The notes under the pieces were generated by a model that did not search any database, had not been told where the DNA came from, and saw only the letters and a list, made by a program, of their open reading frames with translations. Below, piece by piece: positions 39,477 to 51,061 of a stretch of 64,000 nucleotides of DNA. The position numbers and the translations under genes are program-made. Position 1 is the stretch's first letter; every line of letters starts with the position of its first letter. This DNA comes from Chytridium lagenaria. Taxonomy: Eukaryota; Chytridiomycota; Chytridiomycetes; Chytridiales; Chytridiaceae. The stretch spans positions 310,001-374,000 of the forward strand of contig JAHLKC010000004.1 of the NCBI GenBank assembly GCA_025449115.1, read 5' to 3'.

Positions 39477-42400
39477 TTGGAACAAAACCAGGAAGATACC
39501 GTGTCGACGCAAGATATCGACGCTAAACTTGATCAACTCACGAGTATCTGGTTTCCTAAAGTCACTATCTGCACGATCGTCTTTACAAGGGCAGCCGTGA
39601 GGTGGTCGAGTTGTTTGAACGCTTCATTGCGAAAACATGGAGGTGGAAAGTGCTCCCCTCCTGGGGACTCTGTCGTCGTAAAAGAACAAACCCCTGTCCT
39701 TGACCCACCGATACCCTCAACTCCAATTCATCCTCCATCCGAAGCTTCAATAGTCTTGGATTCAGTGGTCACAGATTCCAGTGAAGTTGCTGACAATGCT
39801 GGTGCCCCACATGAAACCCCAATAATTAAGGATGAGGATAATGTTGTGAATACTGGAATAACAGAGAATTTACCGGTATTCGAAGCTACCCCATCTGAGG
39901 ACTTGGTGCACGCGGTAGTTCCATTGAAGGATGAACCACCTGCAGGAAAAAAGCTTATGATCGGAAAAGCGCTTTGGGATTATACAGCCATTGAGGTGAG
40001 ACTTTCGCCGCGTCGCTGAGCATATTCACTTTCTTTTGAGACTGGCGCAGCTTTTTGTTAAAAAAAAGAGCTTATTTTGGGATACGATAGGAAATCTAAT
40101 TTATATATTATTTTTGCTAGGATAACGAGTTATCGTTCAAAGCTGGTGACAACATTGAAATCATCGAACTTTGCAATGACGATTGGTACGAAGGCCGACT
40201 TGGAGAATCTGTAGGTTATTTTTCCCGCGAACAGAGTCGAATTACCAAAAGGTTAGAAACATTACACCAAAATCCTGTTTCAACGCATTTATCTAATTTT
40301 TGCCAAAAGATAATACCACCGAAACACCTAATAATTCAACGTCCTATCCCGACGAGCACCTTAAAGAAACGGAAGCGATGGTACCTCTTGACTCACCTCC
40401 TCTTGACCAAATTGTTCCTGACGCGGTTCATGTTTTGGAGCAAGAGGAGTCGGAAAATCCGTTTGCCGATAATGAGGAGGAGGATGAGGAGGAGTCTTAT
40501 GTAGAGGTTAATGTGCCGGATGGGGAAGAAGGTGGAAATTTGGATATGGCAGATGGAGTGAGCGACGTGAGTTACGGAAACGATATTTCTCAGCCGTTGG
40601 TCGCGAAATTGGAGGGTACGGTTGAAGAAGATGCTGTCGAGGCACCAGATGTGGTGGCTCAAGAAGCGCTGTATGTGCCCTTGGAAGGGGAGGCATCCGT
40701 CGAGCCTCCACCTGAAGAAGGCTTTCTCACGGTGTGTATAGTAATTTTTTTTTGAGACATATCTACTTAATTCATGGGATTTTATCGCTGATCTGGATTA
40801 TTTCTACATTTTTCTGCACACCTTATCAGCGGCCTTGGAGATGGGCAAAAGACGATGAAGGCCAAATATATTACTGGAACGAAGACACGGGAGAACGCAC
40901 CTGGGATCCGCCCCCAGGCTACGGTACACCCATTGGCTCCGACACCGAATACCGCCGCGGTCACGAAAAACAAGTCAGTCGCATTCCCTTATAGCATTTT
41001 TATTTAATCCGCCTTTCAGCTTTCCAATGAATCCGCCGCCATCAGTTTTTCAACAACAGCACCTAAAGGGGACGACGAGACTGCGTCTCTAAGCCTTGCA
41101 GGGCTGGATTTGAATCTGTCGCTTGTGGATCCTATTCCGAGTGATCTTGTACGGAAAGAAGGGCCTGTTCGGAGAAAACTGAAACGGGAGGATGATATGA
41201 GGGAGCCTCGGATCACAGCGACGTGGAAATCCATGTACGCGATGGTGTGTGTAGGGTTTATTGTGTTTTTAAAGGACGCACCGGCAAAGTCAAGGGTAAA
41301 TTCACAATATTCTATAGAGTCATTGACTTTGTGTTAGAAATCCGCACCTCCTGTAGATATTATACCCTTGCGAATGTCATTTTCGAGGCTGTTGGCAAAG
41401 ACACGACATCCAAGAAAAATGCATTCATGATCACCCTCGACAACGGTACCGGTCGTCAATGGCTCATTGCGCCAGATTCCGACGCATCCCAATGGATAGA
41501 TGTTTTGAGATCCTGTTCAAGAGATCGTATCACATTAGCAGAGGTTAGGAGAGATATTTAGAGTATTGAGACTGAAGTTTTCTGGTAGTATGAGAATGCA
41601 GTGTCGAGAATGTTTTCGAGAAGCAAGAGTGAGCCCGATTTGTTAAGTATACCAATTATTGGGGCAAAGGCGCGACGGTCGACTACGGCGGGGAAGGAGA
41701 AGGATACGATTGCGACGGTGACGGATCAGGAACGGAGTAAAAGTCAAGTTAGGTCAAAGTTGACGGCGTTTTTTTCGAAAAAGGTAAGTTTTTCTTCGCA
41801 TGCAAATGCAAATATTGGGTCATTGCTTTACTACTTCGGTTTTGCCTAGTGTTTGTTGTTTTTTTTGTTATTCTTGTTCCGATTTGCTCTTGTTTATTTG
41901 AAACTTTACTTACAATGGCTTTTTTTATCAGACAACAAATCCGAAAGGAAAAGACAAGGGGATTCCAGAAGGTAATTTGTTTAACCATTTTTTAGTTTTT
42001 ATATCACTCACATTTTTTTATTTACGAAGCCGAAGTGGTAACCAACACCGTATTCGGCGGAGATCTTGCCTCAGAAGTGGAAGGCCGTAAAGTTCCTGAA
42101 GTTGTTGAAGTTTGCTGCGCAGAGGTCGAACGGCGGGGCCTTCTCTCTCAAGGCATCTATAGACTCTCAGGAAACACTACTACGATCCAAAAGCTTCGAG
42201 CTTCATTTAACGCATGTGGGTTTATTTGTTTCTCGGCCATAGTCAAATGATTCGGTGATTGACGGTGTTTTGTAGATGAATCTGTAAAACTGGATTCTGA
42301 GGATACGGACATCAATGTTGTTGCTGGGCTGCTTAAATGTAAGGAAATTTAGGATGAATTTCTGTTAAGGGATCTTTGTTAGTATACTTCCGGGAACTAC

Positions 42401-42958
42401 CGAATCCCTTAATACCCTTTGAGTTCTACGAACCCATTATCAAAGCAGCAAGTAAGGAATATCTTGAAATATCCTGTTTTGAGGGCATCCCCAATCTAAC
42501 CTTGTCCCCACAGAAATTGACGACTACAACGAACGCCTTATCCAATTCAAGAATCTCATTCAAGCTCTTCCCCATCCAACTACAACGTTCTTGAATTCCT
42601 GATGCGGCATTTATGTTTGTGAGTGTGTTTCCACTATTTCAATTTGTTCTTGTGGGGGGTGGGTGATTAATGGTTTATGTTTTTGGTAGGGTTGCGGCGA
42701 ATAGTGAGGTGAATAAGATGGAGAGAACGAATCTGGCGATTGTGTTTGCTCCGACTTTGATCAGAAATCCTGAGGAGGGGGACAGGTTGGGTATAATACT
42801 ATGGCGAATATGCCGCATCATAATACGGTGATTGAGGCTTGTTTAGAGCAGTTTGATGTGAGTGTATTCTGCCATTTTTTGTTTGCTGTTTTTAGTTTCG
42901 CTTTCTTACGATATTATATACTCTCAACTAGTGGTTATTTGACGGAAGAACAGATTAG
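39477..42958 (+). CDS. SH3-WW-PH-RhoGAP protein (ARHGAP12/15/27-like)
   Basis: This Rho-family GTPase-activating protein has four domains in order. They are SH3 (GKALWDYTAIE, DNELSFKAGDNIEIIEL, DDWYEGRLGESVGYF), WW (WRWAKDDEGQIYYWNEDTGE, RTWDPPPGYG at about 40830-40925), PH (YYTLANVIFEAVGKD, RQWLIAPDSDASQWIDVL) and RhoGAP. The RhoGAP shows VPEVVEVCCAEVERRGL, the arginine finger in GIYRLSG, LYFRELPNPLIPFEFY, NKMERTNLAIVFAPTLIRNP and MPHHNTVIEACLEQFD. The stop is at 42956-42958. The start is uncertain; in another frame LYKGSREVVELFERFIAKTW (about 39570-39640) looks genuine, so breaks lie near 39560 and 39640. The domain order matches animal ARHGAP12/15/27. Confidence 0.88.
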
Positions 42959-43145
42959 ATAAAAAACAAATCCCATATCCATTACTTGGTGTTTCTCACT
43001 TTGGTATCCTTCGTCATTTTGTTACATGATCTTTATTTTTTTTGTTCTTTCTCGTGTTCGTTATAAGTTTTGGAAAACAAATATCCATCAATAAATCCCC
43101 AGACGCAACTTTTACATCATTGCAGTAAACGCTTCAGATACATCT

Positions 43146-44217
43146 TCATGCAAGATAACGAAGGGCTGCCAACACTTCATAGTACTCGGTACGGTTGTCT
43201 GCCAACACGTAAACTTGCTCTTGACCGGGCACCTGAACCGACAATGAGTTTCGCATCCCGGTTTCGTTCTCCCCATCAGAGATCTTGGCGCCAGACAGAC
43301 TGTACTGCTGAAGACGTTGACTGTTGGCTTCAGCCCACACACTGAAATCATGAGGTTTCTACAATAAAAAGTGTTAACGATAAATAACACAATGACACGG
43401 TCACATTCTCACCTTCAAGCCAATCCAACGACGATGCCAAACATTCGAACTTTCCTTATGAAACGACAACCACCCTTCAAAAGCTGTCTCTGGCTGCGTC
43501 TGCTTAAACTTTTCCGCCATCTTCTGAATTTCCGCCTGCTCCTTCATGTCCTTCTCCGCGTTCTCCTTCCTCTGCTTCTCCAGCGTTTCATTAAAGGCCT
43601 TATACCTTGCCGCCTCCTCCGACTTTCTCTGCGCCGAGAGATTAATCTCTTCAGTGCGTTTCTGAAGAGCTTTAATCTCCTCCTCCTTCTCCTCCGCCGT
43701 CAACGACGCCATGCTTTCCGTTGAAGACGCGCGCGAGAAATCGGTTTCTTGATCAGCGAGCTTGGACGGAAGGTTTGGGAGACGACTTTGCTTAGTAATA
43801 GTGTCATCTGTAAGGTCAGCGTCTATGTTGGTGACGACAAATGAGGGGTGTTGTTTGATCAAGGCTTTGACGTCGTGGGCCGCGATGAGCTCCTTGGATT
43901 TCACGCCGTAACGAAAAGACAGGCATCTGAGAAAATTAGCGAAAACCCCCCTTGAGTCGTGTGGACTTACGTTCCGCTTTGTGCGAGGAGCCCGATGCTT
44001 GCACCTTTGGCGCCTTTGAGTTGTTGACGAAGGTCGGCAACAGCCTGTCCCTTCCCAACAATCTGCAACGTCTCTCCATCATCAGTCCGACCTAATCCAA
44101 AACAGTTAGAGTTCCTTGATACACGTGGCACTCCGTTAACTCACCCAAGATAACCCACTTGGTGTCGTTCCCAGAGTGGTTCAACACATCATCGATTTGA
44201 GAGTCAACTGTCGCCAT
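43146..44217 (-). CDS. ADF-H-like / coiled-coil / PH-like protein
   Basis: The Met at 44217 starts MATVDSQIDDVLNHSG, followed by DDTKWVILG-type and VADLRQQLKGAKGASIGLLA pieces and SKELIAAHDVKALIKQHPSF. These are the spacing and wording of an actin-depolymerising-factor homology domain of the coactosin type. A strongly charged coiled coil follows (EEKEEEIKALQKRTEEI, NAEKDMKEQAEIQKMAEKF). The end looks like a PH domain: AFEGWLSFHKESSNVWHRRW, then SVWAEANSQRLQQYSL and YVLADNRTEYYEVLAAL. It may bind actin and phosphoinositides at the membrane. Domain names are by eye; the PH call is firmer than ADF-H. It is convergent with the RhoGAP gene. Confidence 0.6.
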
Positions 44218-44268
44218 GATGCACAAGATTTGTTGATTGAATGGTAAGGGATTGTCAACTGCACTATT

Positions 44269-45707
44269 TTATTTACTTTCATGAAAATGCATCACGTTGT
44301 TGCTGTTACTGCTGCTGCTGCTATCCTGAAAACTCCCTAGAAACCCATCGCTTCCCGTAGGTATCATCGCAGTATATGAGTGGTCCCCATCACCAACATC
44401 GTTCATTGAATGCCCAGCTTCGGGAATGGCGTTAAACTTATAAGCTGCCGCCTGATGATCACAACCCCCATTGGCCACATGCTCCACCTTCGGTTCAACG
44501 GATAATGTAAGATGAGATTCAGGCTCGACTCCAACCGACGACGCAGTCTTTTCAACGCGTCTCTTCTTCCTCTGTCGAATCTGTTCCGTCAAATCATCAA
44601 AATCTTGCTTAAACTTCACAGCGTGCTTTTGTAAAATCATCTTGGTATCAGGATCCTCTTCGTGACTGTTGGTATGAAATATATGTGCTGACGTGCCTTG
44701 AACTTTGGTGACGGTTTGCTCCCATACGATAAACTCTTGTCGAATTTCATCCTCAGGACGCGGTTCAAGACTATCTCTGTTGGCTTGCAGACGGATCATA
44801 TACTCACGGTGGCGTCGCTTGAGTGTTGTTTTGTCGCCATTGCTAGGGAGTCCTTCGTCCTTTGTCCAAAATTTAGCTTTCAGGTACGCCAAACCAAATT
44901 CCATACTATCAAAAGCTTTCGTAATTGACCATCCTTCATCATGTCGTAAGGCACTGCGGCTTTCCTAGTATCAATTTCGGGCCGTTTGGTGGGCTTTATA
45001 GAATGTGATTTTCCTGCATTCTTCTAAGCATTCCAAATTTCGAAAAAACGTCAAACCTGTGTGGGGCTCTACAACGCCCATGGTACTCTAAGGTCAATAT
45101 GTCTATTGATGTCCTTCTCCCTCACAAGGCATGAACAAATCGGGCATGTCACTAGACTAGGCTCCTCTAAAATAACATCAGAATCTAGTACCTCGCAATT
45201 AAACAAACCTTTTCTTGTTATTCATCGCTCTCGAGTGATTCTGGGAAAGAGTGACGCTTGGAGAAGAGGGTATGGATATGGGTGCTTTAGGCCTGTCATG
45301 GTTTCTTCCCTTCGTTTTGGGTTTGCTAGTTAAAGGTGGTGGACGTGGTGTGGCGACGGATCCTCCTGCCATCTGCAGCAGCGCCTCTCGATTGTTTTTA
45401 AAAGTAGTAATAGCAACATCGAAATCTACCCGATCATTAAGTCATATTAACCAGACAACCAGTCCTACTTGTGCATAGTCGAATATCTTTATCCTTGTTC
45501 TTCAGGACTGACCGGACATTCCGGACAATCCTCGTTTGTTAAGAGATGTCTTCGAATGCAAACGGAGCAGAAAGAGTGGCGGCAAGGGAGGATGGACGCA
45601 GCAGCCATGAATTCGGAGCAGATCGTACAGCGAAAGTGGCTCTCAATGACTCTCAAAAAGTCGGCCTGGGGAGGCCAGTCAGTTGAGTCCTCAACCTCGA
45701 TGGCCAT
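44269..45707 (-). CDS. RAD18: RAD18 postreplication-repair E3 ubiquitin ligase
   Basis: RAD18 acts with RAD6 to mono-ubiquitinate PCNA at stalled forks. The start DSTDWPPQADFLRVIE leads into a RING finger (FRCTICSEFMAAASILPC, RHSFCSVCIRRHL, NEDCPEC). A zinc finger of the UBZ4 type follows (VTCPICSCLVREKDINRHID, about 45170-45100). The SAP domain reads AYLKAKFWTKDEGLPSNGDK and TTLKRRHREYMIRLQANRDS, then LEPRPEDEIRQEF. Order and spacing match yeast and animal RAD18. The C-terminus is Ser-rich with a basic RKKRR patch that may be a nuclear signal. Several short exons and probable frame breaks lie around 44930-45130. It follows CWC27 on the same strand with a 100-bp gap. Confidence 0.92.
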
Positions 45708-45806
45708 GCTTTATGAAAAAATCACACAATTCAAACACTGTCCGAATTGCGGTTGTCAACAGAACTAATAATTATATTTATCAATATTATATTTTATACA
45801 AAAGCC

Positions 45807-47656
45807 TCACTTGCGAACAACCGTAACTTTTTCCTTCTGATTCTTAGGATCATCACGAGGATCTAACAAAGAAAAGTGTGTAAGCCAGAGTTTAGGTAAA
45901 AACAAGAGCATCGAAGGCGAAGAAGTAAAAAATGGAAGTATCTTACCAAAGTACACGTAATCGTCAACAGATGGTTCATATACGTTGGCCGAGTCCTTTG
46001 CAAACCGCAATTTATGCGCTAACCACCTTCATAAAAGTCAATTTAAGCCAAATGACGGCAATCCTTACCCGCTATCGGTAACCTTTTGCTCTGTTCCAAA
46101 GGTATCCTTACACGATTTGCATTCTTCAATACCATGCAAATCGCAAACGTAAGCAGGCGCCTCATCCTCTTCTTCGGGTTCTGATCGAAAGATTTTGGTT
46201 TTAAAAGCTGACAGCTCTTCGATAAGCGTCTCCTCCCCCTTTTTCGGTCTTCGTCCAATGATAGCCTTGCCCGCATATTTTTGACGGAATTGCTCTACAA
46301 GACTGGAAGCGGTTTTGTCCTTCTCAGCGGCTACTGCACGTCGAGATGAGTCTATTTTTCGAATTTCTTGTTGCAGTTTGGCAATTTCGGACTGTACCGC
46401 TGCCCTTTAAGAGTGGTGTAAGAAAACGAGAAGGAGAAGGATAGAACAAAGTGGAATCAAAACGTGAACGAAAATGCGAAATTGTACTTTTTTGATGCTG
46501 GCGTTTGACTTTCGTATTCTTCATTCTTACGCTTTAGCTCACGAGTCACGTCCTCTTCCTTGCTTACTGCAGCCTTGTCTCGTTCTAATCTACTCTCTTT
46601 AAGTTTCCGGGAAGGCACATCGTCGACAGTAGCAGCATCCTTGCTCAGTCGATCATCCCGCAAAACATCATGCGAACTCTTTATTCTTATGGCTGGCCCC
46701 TCCGGTCTGGGTCATCCCCGAATGAAAGGAGGCTCAAATTTCTGTAAACCAGAATTGGTATCAAATCGTTGGATGTGCACCAAACTTGAATAAAAAGGCA
46801 TTTAAACTTACTTTTTGCCCTTCTTTACCTTTCCTTTTAATTCCTTTTTCTTTGCTCCTGCTCCTTAGCCAGCTTTTCCGCTTTCTCTTCCGGAGTAGTC
46901 CGAGGAATGATATCATCAAACGGCAAAGCCAATATCTCTGCCTTGAAAATCTTCGGTGGATTTAAAGGCCGGTCATTCTTATCGACCTCTAAATCTCCAA
47001 TAGCTAAAACGTTGAATATTGTATCCCCAACAACCTTTTAAAATGATCAACATGACTTCCTTAAAAAAAATAAACCTTCCCAAATATAGTGTTCTTTTTA
47101 GCAAGTTCCTCCGTGGCGTCCATTGTGAAAAAGAATTGACTCGCGTTGGTGTTTTTTCCTACATTTGCCATTGCAAGCAACCCTCGCCTCGTAAACCGCA
47201 GACGTGAATGAAACTCATCGGGAAACTACGTTGTTAGTCGACTGATTTATAACCAAGTCCCCACCGTCGAGCCGTAAATCGATTCGCCTCCAGTCCCAGT
47301 TCCTAGTGAAGACGCAAAGTCAGTATCTCACCATAATAAAAGCCTAAAAGTAACCTGTTGGATCACCGCCTTGTACAATAAAATCCTTTACGACTCTATG
47401 GAATATTGTATTGTCGTAATATCCCTCCATACTAGCATGATTAGACCATGTTTAGTACATGCGCTGAGTGTCCTAACTCACCAAAGCTGGACAAAATTCC
47501 GGACAGCCTTGGGTGCCTCCTTTGGCCAGAACTAAAATCGAAATACATAAGCGATAGCTTTAGGGAATGCATTACCTCTATCTCCACATCGCCTAGTGAT
47601 GTCTTAAGCACAACCTTTCCTTTCGTTGGCGGTTCAGATGAGTATGCATACGACAT
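45807..47656 (-). CDS. CWC27: CWC27 spliceosomal cyclophilin-like protein
   Basis: CWC27 is a cyclophilin-fold protein of the activated spliceosome that binds CWC22. The N-terminus [20 protein letters not shown] is diagnostic. Further exons give [61 protein letters not shown] and [19 protein letters not shown]. The position of the catalytic Trp of cyclophilin A is Glu here ([13 protein letters not shown]), as in human CWC27, so it is probably not an active isomerase. The C-terminal part is coiled-coil and ends [24 protein letters not shown]. About eight exons are needed. It lies about 105 bp downstream of RPL26 on the same strand. Confidence 0.92.
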
Positions 47657-47760
47657 TTCCAGGAATTGTCACAAGAGATATAATTACACTGGACATTGTG
47701 ATTTATATAACAACTAAAAGGGCAGTGTGGAGACAAATGTTCGAACAACAGAACAGTTTA

Positions 47761-48505
47761 TTAAGCAGTCTTGGAGCGGTCCTTGCGGTCGAGCAGGGCA
47801 ACACGGTCCTTGTCAAGCTTGAGGCTGGTGATCTGGACCTTGGAGGGGTCGATGCCGAGGGGAACGGAGGCACCTGAAAATATAAGTCAGGATATAAAGA
47901 GACAATAGCGGGCTCACCGTTAACCTTCTCCTTGACGACCTTGTCAATGTGGATGACCCACTTGCGACGGTAAACCTCAACAATCTTTCCAGACCTGCCC
48001 TTGTGGGTACCACGGACGATGGTAACCTCGTCATCCTTCCTGACGGGCATGGAACGAACCTTTTTTCCCAGTGTTAGTCAACAGCCTTCCCATGAAGCAA
48101 CAAAAGGCGGTAGACATACGTGGTACTTGTCCCTGAGCTCCTTGGACAAAGAAGCGCTCAAAATCTTGCGCCTGATGTTGGAGGGGGCCGAGAGGTGGGC
48201 CTTCCTCGACTTCCGCCTGCTCGAAGACACGTCTGTCGTTTGAAGAATCCGATTAGCGACCAGAAACGTCTGACAGGTTCCCATAGCAAGAGATTCCATT
48301 GAAGTGCAAGGGATGCCTCCACAAAGTCCGCCCCATCCATCCCATCCATCCCATCCCATCCCAGTCATCCATCCCCACCAGCATAGATTCGATCGAAAGC
48401 TCTCATCCGTCTGATGTTATTCCAATATCCACTCCATCCTTGTCGCTACCTAGTCCTCCGTCTCGCCTTCGTTCGTTGAGGATACGCACCAAGTGAGAAC
48501 TTCAT
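47761..48505 (-). CDS. RPL26: 60S ribosomal protein L26 (uL24)
   Basis: uL24 sits near the exit of the large ribosomal subunit tunnel. A 16-base first exon (48505-48490, MKFSL plus one base) joins after a long first intron to exon 2 at 48232. The result, [20 protein letters not shown], closely matches fungal uL24. The rest reads [59 protein letters not shown] and [20 protein letters not shown], ending RKDRSKTA. Splices are clean and no frame break is needed. The first intron, about 257 bp, is long for this genome, as is common for ribosomal-protein genes, and holds a G-rich tract. Confidence 0.96.
48330..48361 (-). repeat. GGGAT/GGAT tract with G-quadruplex pattern
   Basis: On the minus (sense) strand, inside RPL26 intron 1, GGG runs recur with AT or ATGGAT spacers: five runs of three or more G within 32 bases. 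That meets the usual four-run G-quadruplex pattern with loops under eight bases. It is also a short tandem repeat of GGGAT-like units. Structure formation and any splicing or transcription effect are inference. Confidence 0.6.
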
Positions 48506-49115
48506 TGCGATTTGTCTCGAGTTGAATTGAAAAAGGTTGTACTACACAGAATTTGTAGGTCGTTTTGTCAGGCGAAACCTTGCCCAACCACTGAGGTTGC
48601 ATGGCAACAGGCGCTTGATGCTTGTAAACTTACCTTACATGTGAGGGTTTTATCAAACATAGCTGAAGAACTTGAGCGTTCTTCCCCTAAATATTTGAGT
48701 TATCACATTGCAAAAAGTTTGTCGCGGCGTTGACTTCCAAAAATACTAGACTTACGTTCATTCAAAAGGACTAGACTTTCGTTCTCTGAACGGAGAGCGC
48801 AAGTATTTGATATGAAGAGGTGTATTTAAACCTTAATCCAGCCTATCATATTGGGTGAAATAATGTCATTTCATCAACACGCGGCTCTGAGTTAATGTTG
48901 GGTGCTTCCACCGACAAACAATGCCTGAGCGCGCACAGTACACTCGTGTTGAACACTACTTTACTAAAGTACATAATAATATAATAAAAAATATAATAAT
49001 AAACATCCTCCTTCTTCTTCCCATCCTTCTTCTTCTCCATCTCCTGCAACTTGGCGAACGACGTCTGAAGATCAATGGCCACCATTATTAGGAGTTTTCC
49101 AGTGTCGTGTGTGAC
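48506..49115. other. Spacer between RPL26 and SNU23 starts
   Basis: The stretch presumably carries divergent promoters. A plus-strand frame of 73 codons begins 7 bp from the RPL26 start (48512-48733), and a minus-strand frame begins MVAIDLQTSFAKLQEMEKKK at 49085. The latter resembles a prefoldin-like helix start but runs into A/T-rich sequence without a sensible continuation. I call neither as a gene. Confidence 0.4.
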
Positions 49116-49932
49116 ATGTCTCAAAAAGGAGTCTACGGGACTGTTGTGAGTTTACATAGCCATCAACAGTTTGAACGGCATGCTCACCGTCTGCGAAGGG
49201 CGATACTGGATTTAGGCGGACATGGGACAAGAATGATACGCACAAAAGGCTCAGGAAAGAGAAGATCAAGAATCAAAGCCGAAAGGAAAGAGACCAAGAG
49301 AAGAGCCAGATGACGCTCCAAAGGCACTACTTAAAGCTCGAGAAGAGACCATCGACTTTAGCAAAACTTTGAACAAGACTCAAGTGGTTGCAATAAATTC
49401 AGGTATTGCGGGACAGCCTGGATTCCACTGCAGCATTTGCGACATTGTGGTAAAGGATCATATCAATTATCTGACCATATAAATGGAAGAGAGCGTAAGT
49501 TGTTTTCGAGTAAATAGATTCTAGATGACACGATTGAAAGATCAAAGGAAATTGGGCATGTCGATGAAGGTTGAACGAAGTACCGTGGATCAAGTACAAG
49601 CAAGATTGGAGGCTTTAAGCAAAAAGAAAGAGCTTATCGATCCTGCTGAAGGTGTGAATTCTTTAAAGTCACCTGAATTAAAACGTTACCGAAGCTTTCA
49701 ATTTAAGAGTGAAACAGGCTCAAGAAAAGGAGAGGCTTGAAAAGCAACAAAAGAAGGATGAAAAACGTCAAAAAAAGAAGCAACGGCAGGAAGAAGTAGC
49801 ATCACAGCAAAGCTCTCTCGTTGATGACGATATCGCGCAGCTTATGGGTTTTGGTAAGCTTTACCTGTCTTTTTTTCTAATGCGATTAACTGACGCCCCC
49901 TTCTCAGTGGATTTGGAAGTTCCAAAAAATAA
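49116..49932 (+). CDS. SNU23: SNU23/ZMAT2 tri-snRNP zinc-finger protein
   Basis: SNU23 is a small C2H2 zinc-finger component of the U4/U6.U5 tri-snRNP and pre-B spliceosome. After a short first exon (MSQKGVYG) come GFRRTWDKNDTHKRLRKEKI and LLKAREETIDFSKTLNKTQV. The matrin-type finger is FHCSICDIVVKDHINYL plus DHING after a one-base repair near 49473. Then follow KRLKDQRKLGMSMKVERSTV, DQVQARLEAL and DDDIAQLMGFG. The end GFGSSKK with a stop at 49930-49932 matches the ZMAT2 terminus; as literally spliced the frame instead runs to 49957. Other breaks lie near 49305 and 49680. The IFT43 start follows within about 30 bp. Confidence 0.9.
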
Positions 49933-49962
49933 TGATCAAAATATTACATATAAATAAATTCG

Positions 49963-50999
49963 ATGTCCGCTGATCTAGCTACTGCCATAAAGTCTGCTGG
50001 CGTCGCTGATATTCAGTCGGAGGGTGATTCACCTCCACCCTCCGACCAGCACCGCAGAGCAAGAGAAAGAGGCAGTTTAAGAGCACCGACAATTTGATGA
50101 AGATTGGTGAGCACAACTCCTCTGACAAGGTAATTTGGCAACCATCTTTATTCACTTTGACAGCAACCATTCAGGTCCTTTATGAAATTGAAGCACTTGA
50201 CGGCACAAATGAAAATGGTGGAGGAGGAGGAAACAACTTTAGGAGGCCTCAAACTGCTGCAAAGAGCGGATGGGGCGAAGAAAGTGACGTTGGGGCTAGC
50301 ACAGGATCGGTACGAAAGGGACGGAGGCAAGCAGCGAATATGGAGACTCGCGAAGGCGCTCAGGAATCGCAGGAGGATATAGATGATGAAAAAGAGGAAC
50401 AAAAGTAATCACTTTTTTTACCATGACTAAACTAATTTATGAAAGAACCGGCACGTACATGAGCCAAAATGGAGGTTTGGCTATAATGTTAAAAGGAAGC
50501 TGATTTAAAGCAGTGATGGTAGTTATTCCAGACCTCGCAGAAGTGGAAGACGAAGAGATGATCGCCACAGTTGCTTCTCCTCCGTCATTAAAAGTGAATC
50601 GTGTGAAAACAATTAGAGAACTCGATACAGACTTGGCTTCATCGGGAGCTTTCCTTAACGACGTAAGTGCATAAGTCTATATAGTTGTCTTTGGTTTCGT
50701 TTTTTCATTATATTTGGTTTTGTATATATTACAACTATCGTGCGGTTTTAGCAACGACAACTATTTGATAAAATAACACTCCCGTAGCTATCTTTCGGAG
50801 GAGTAGATCTGTCACACTTGACAGCTATAGCCCTATGCCCGCCAGAATTGGCTGACGAGGATGATAAACACTGGGACTGGGACGTCCTCTTCACAGAGGT
50901 ATATGAGCTTTTGCTGATAGTGAAGGGAAAGTAACACGTTATCCACAGCTTGCGCCAGAATTTGCAGCGGTTGAGCAAGAAGCGGCGACTCCAGCATAA
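49963..50999 (+). CDS. IFT43: Intraflagellar transport protein 43 (IFT-A)
   Basis: IFT43 is a small IFT-A subunit needed for retrograde transport in cilia. The N-terminus (MSADLATAIKSAGVADIQSE) and middle are acidic and disordered, with Gly/Asn-rich and RRPQTAAKSGWGEE pieces. The conserved C-terminal half is clear: VIPDLAEVEDEEMIATVASP, PSLKVNRVKTIRELDTDLAS, GAFLND, SFGGVDLSHLTAIALCPPEL and DDKHWDWDVLFTELAPEF. Wording and order match animal IFT43, whose C-terminus binds IFT121. About five exons; stop at 50997-50999. It is convergent with RPB7 with about 60 bp between stops. Its presence means the organism builds a flagellum. Confidence 0.9.
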
Positions 51000-51061
51000 T
51001 TTATCCTTGACTGGGTCCAAGGAAATCTTCTTTGATTGTTCCAATAGCGAACTGTGCACCT

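Noticed and set aside
48512..48733. Plus-strand 73-codon frame starting 7 bp from the RPL26 start
   Set aside because: No recognisable family; it occupies the RPL26 promoter and 5' leader, so a coding role needs transcript evidence.
48846..49085. Minus-strand frame beginning MVAIDLQTSFAKLQEM, like a prefoldin helix
   Set aside because: It runs directly into A/T-rich non-coding sequence and no downstream exon completes a prefoldin.
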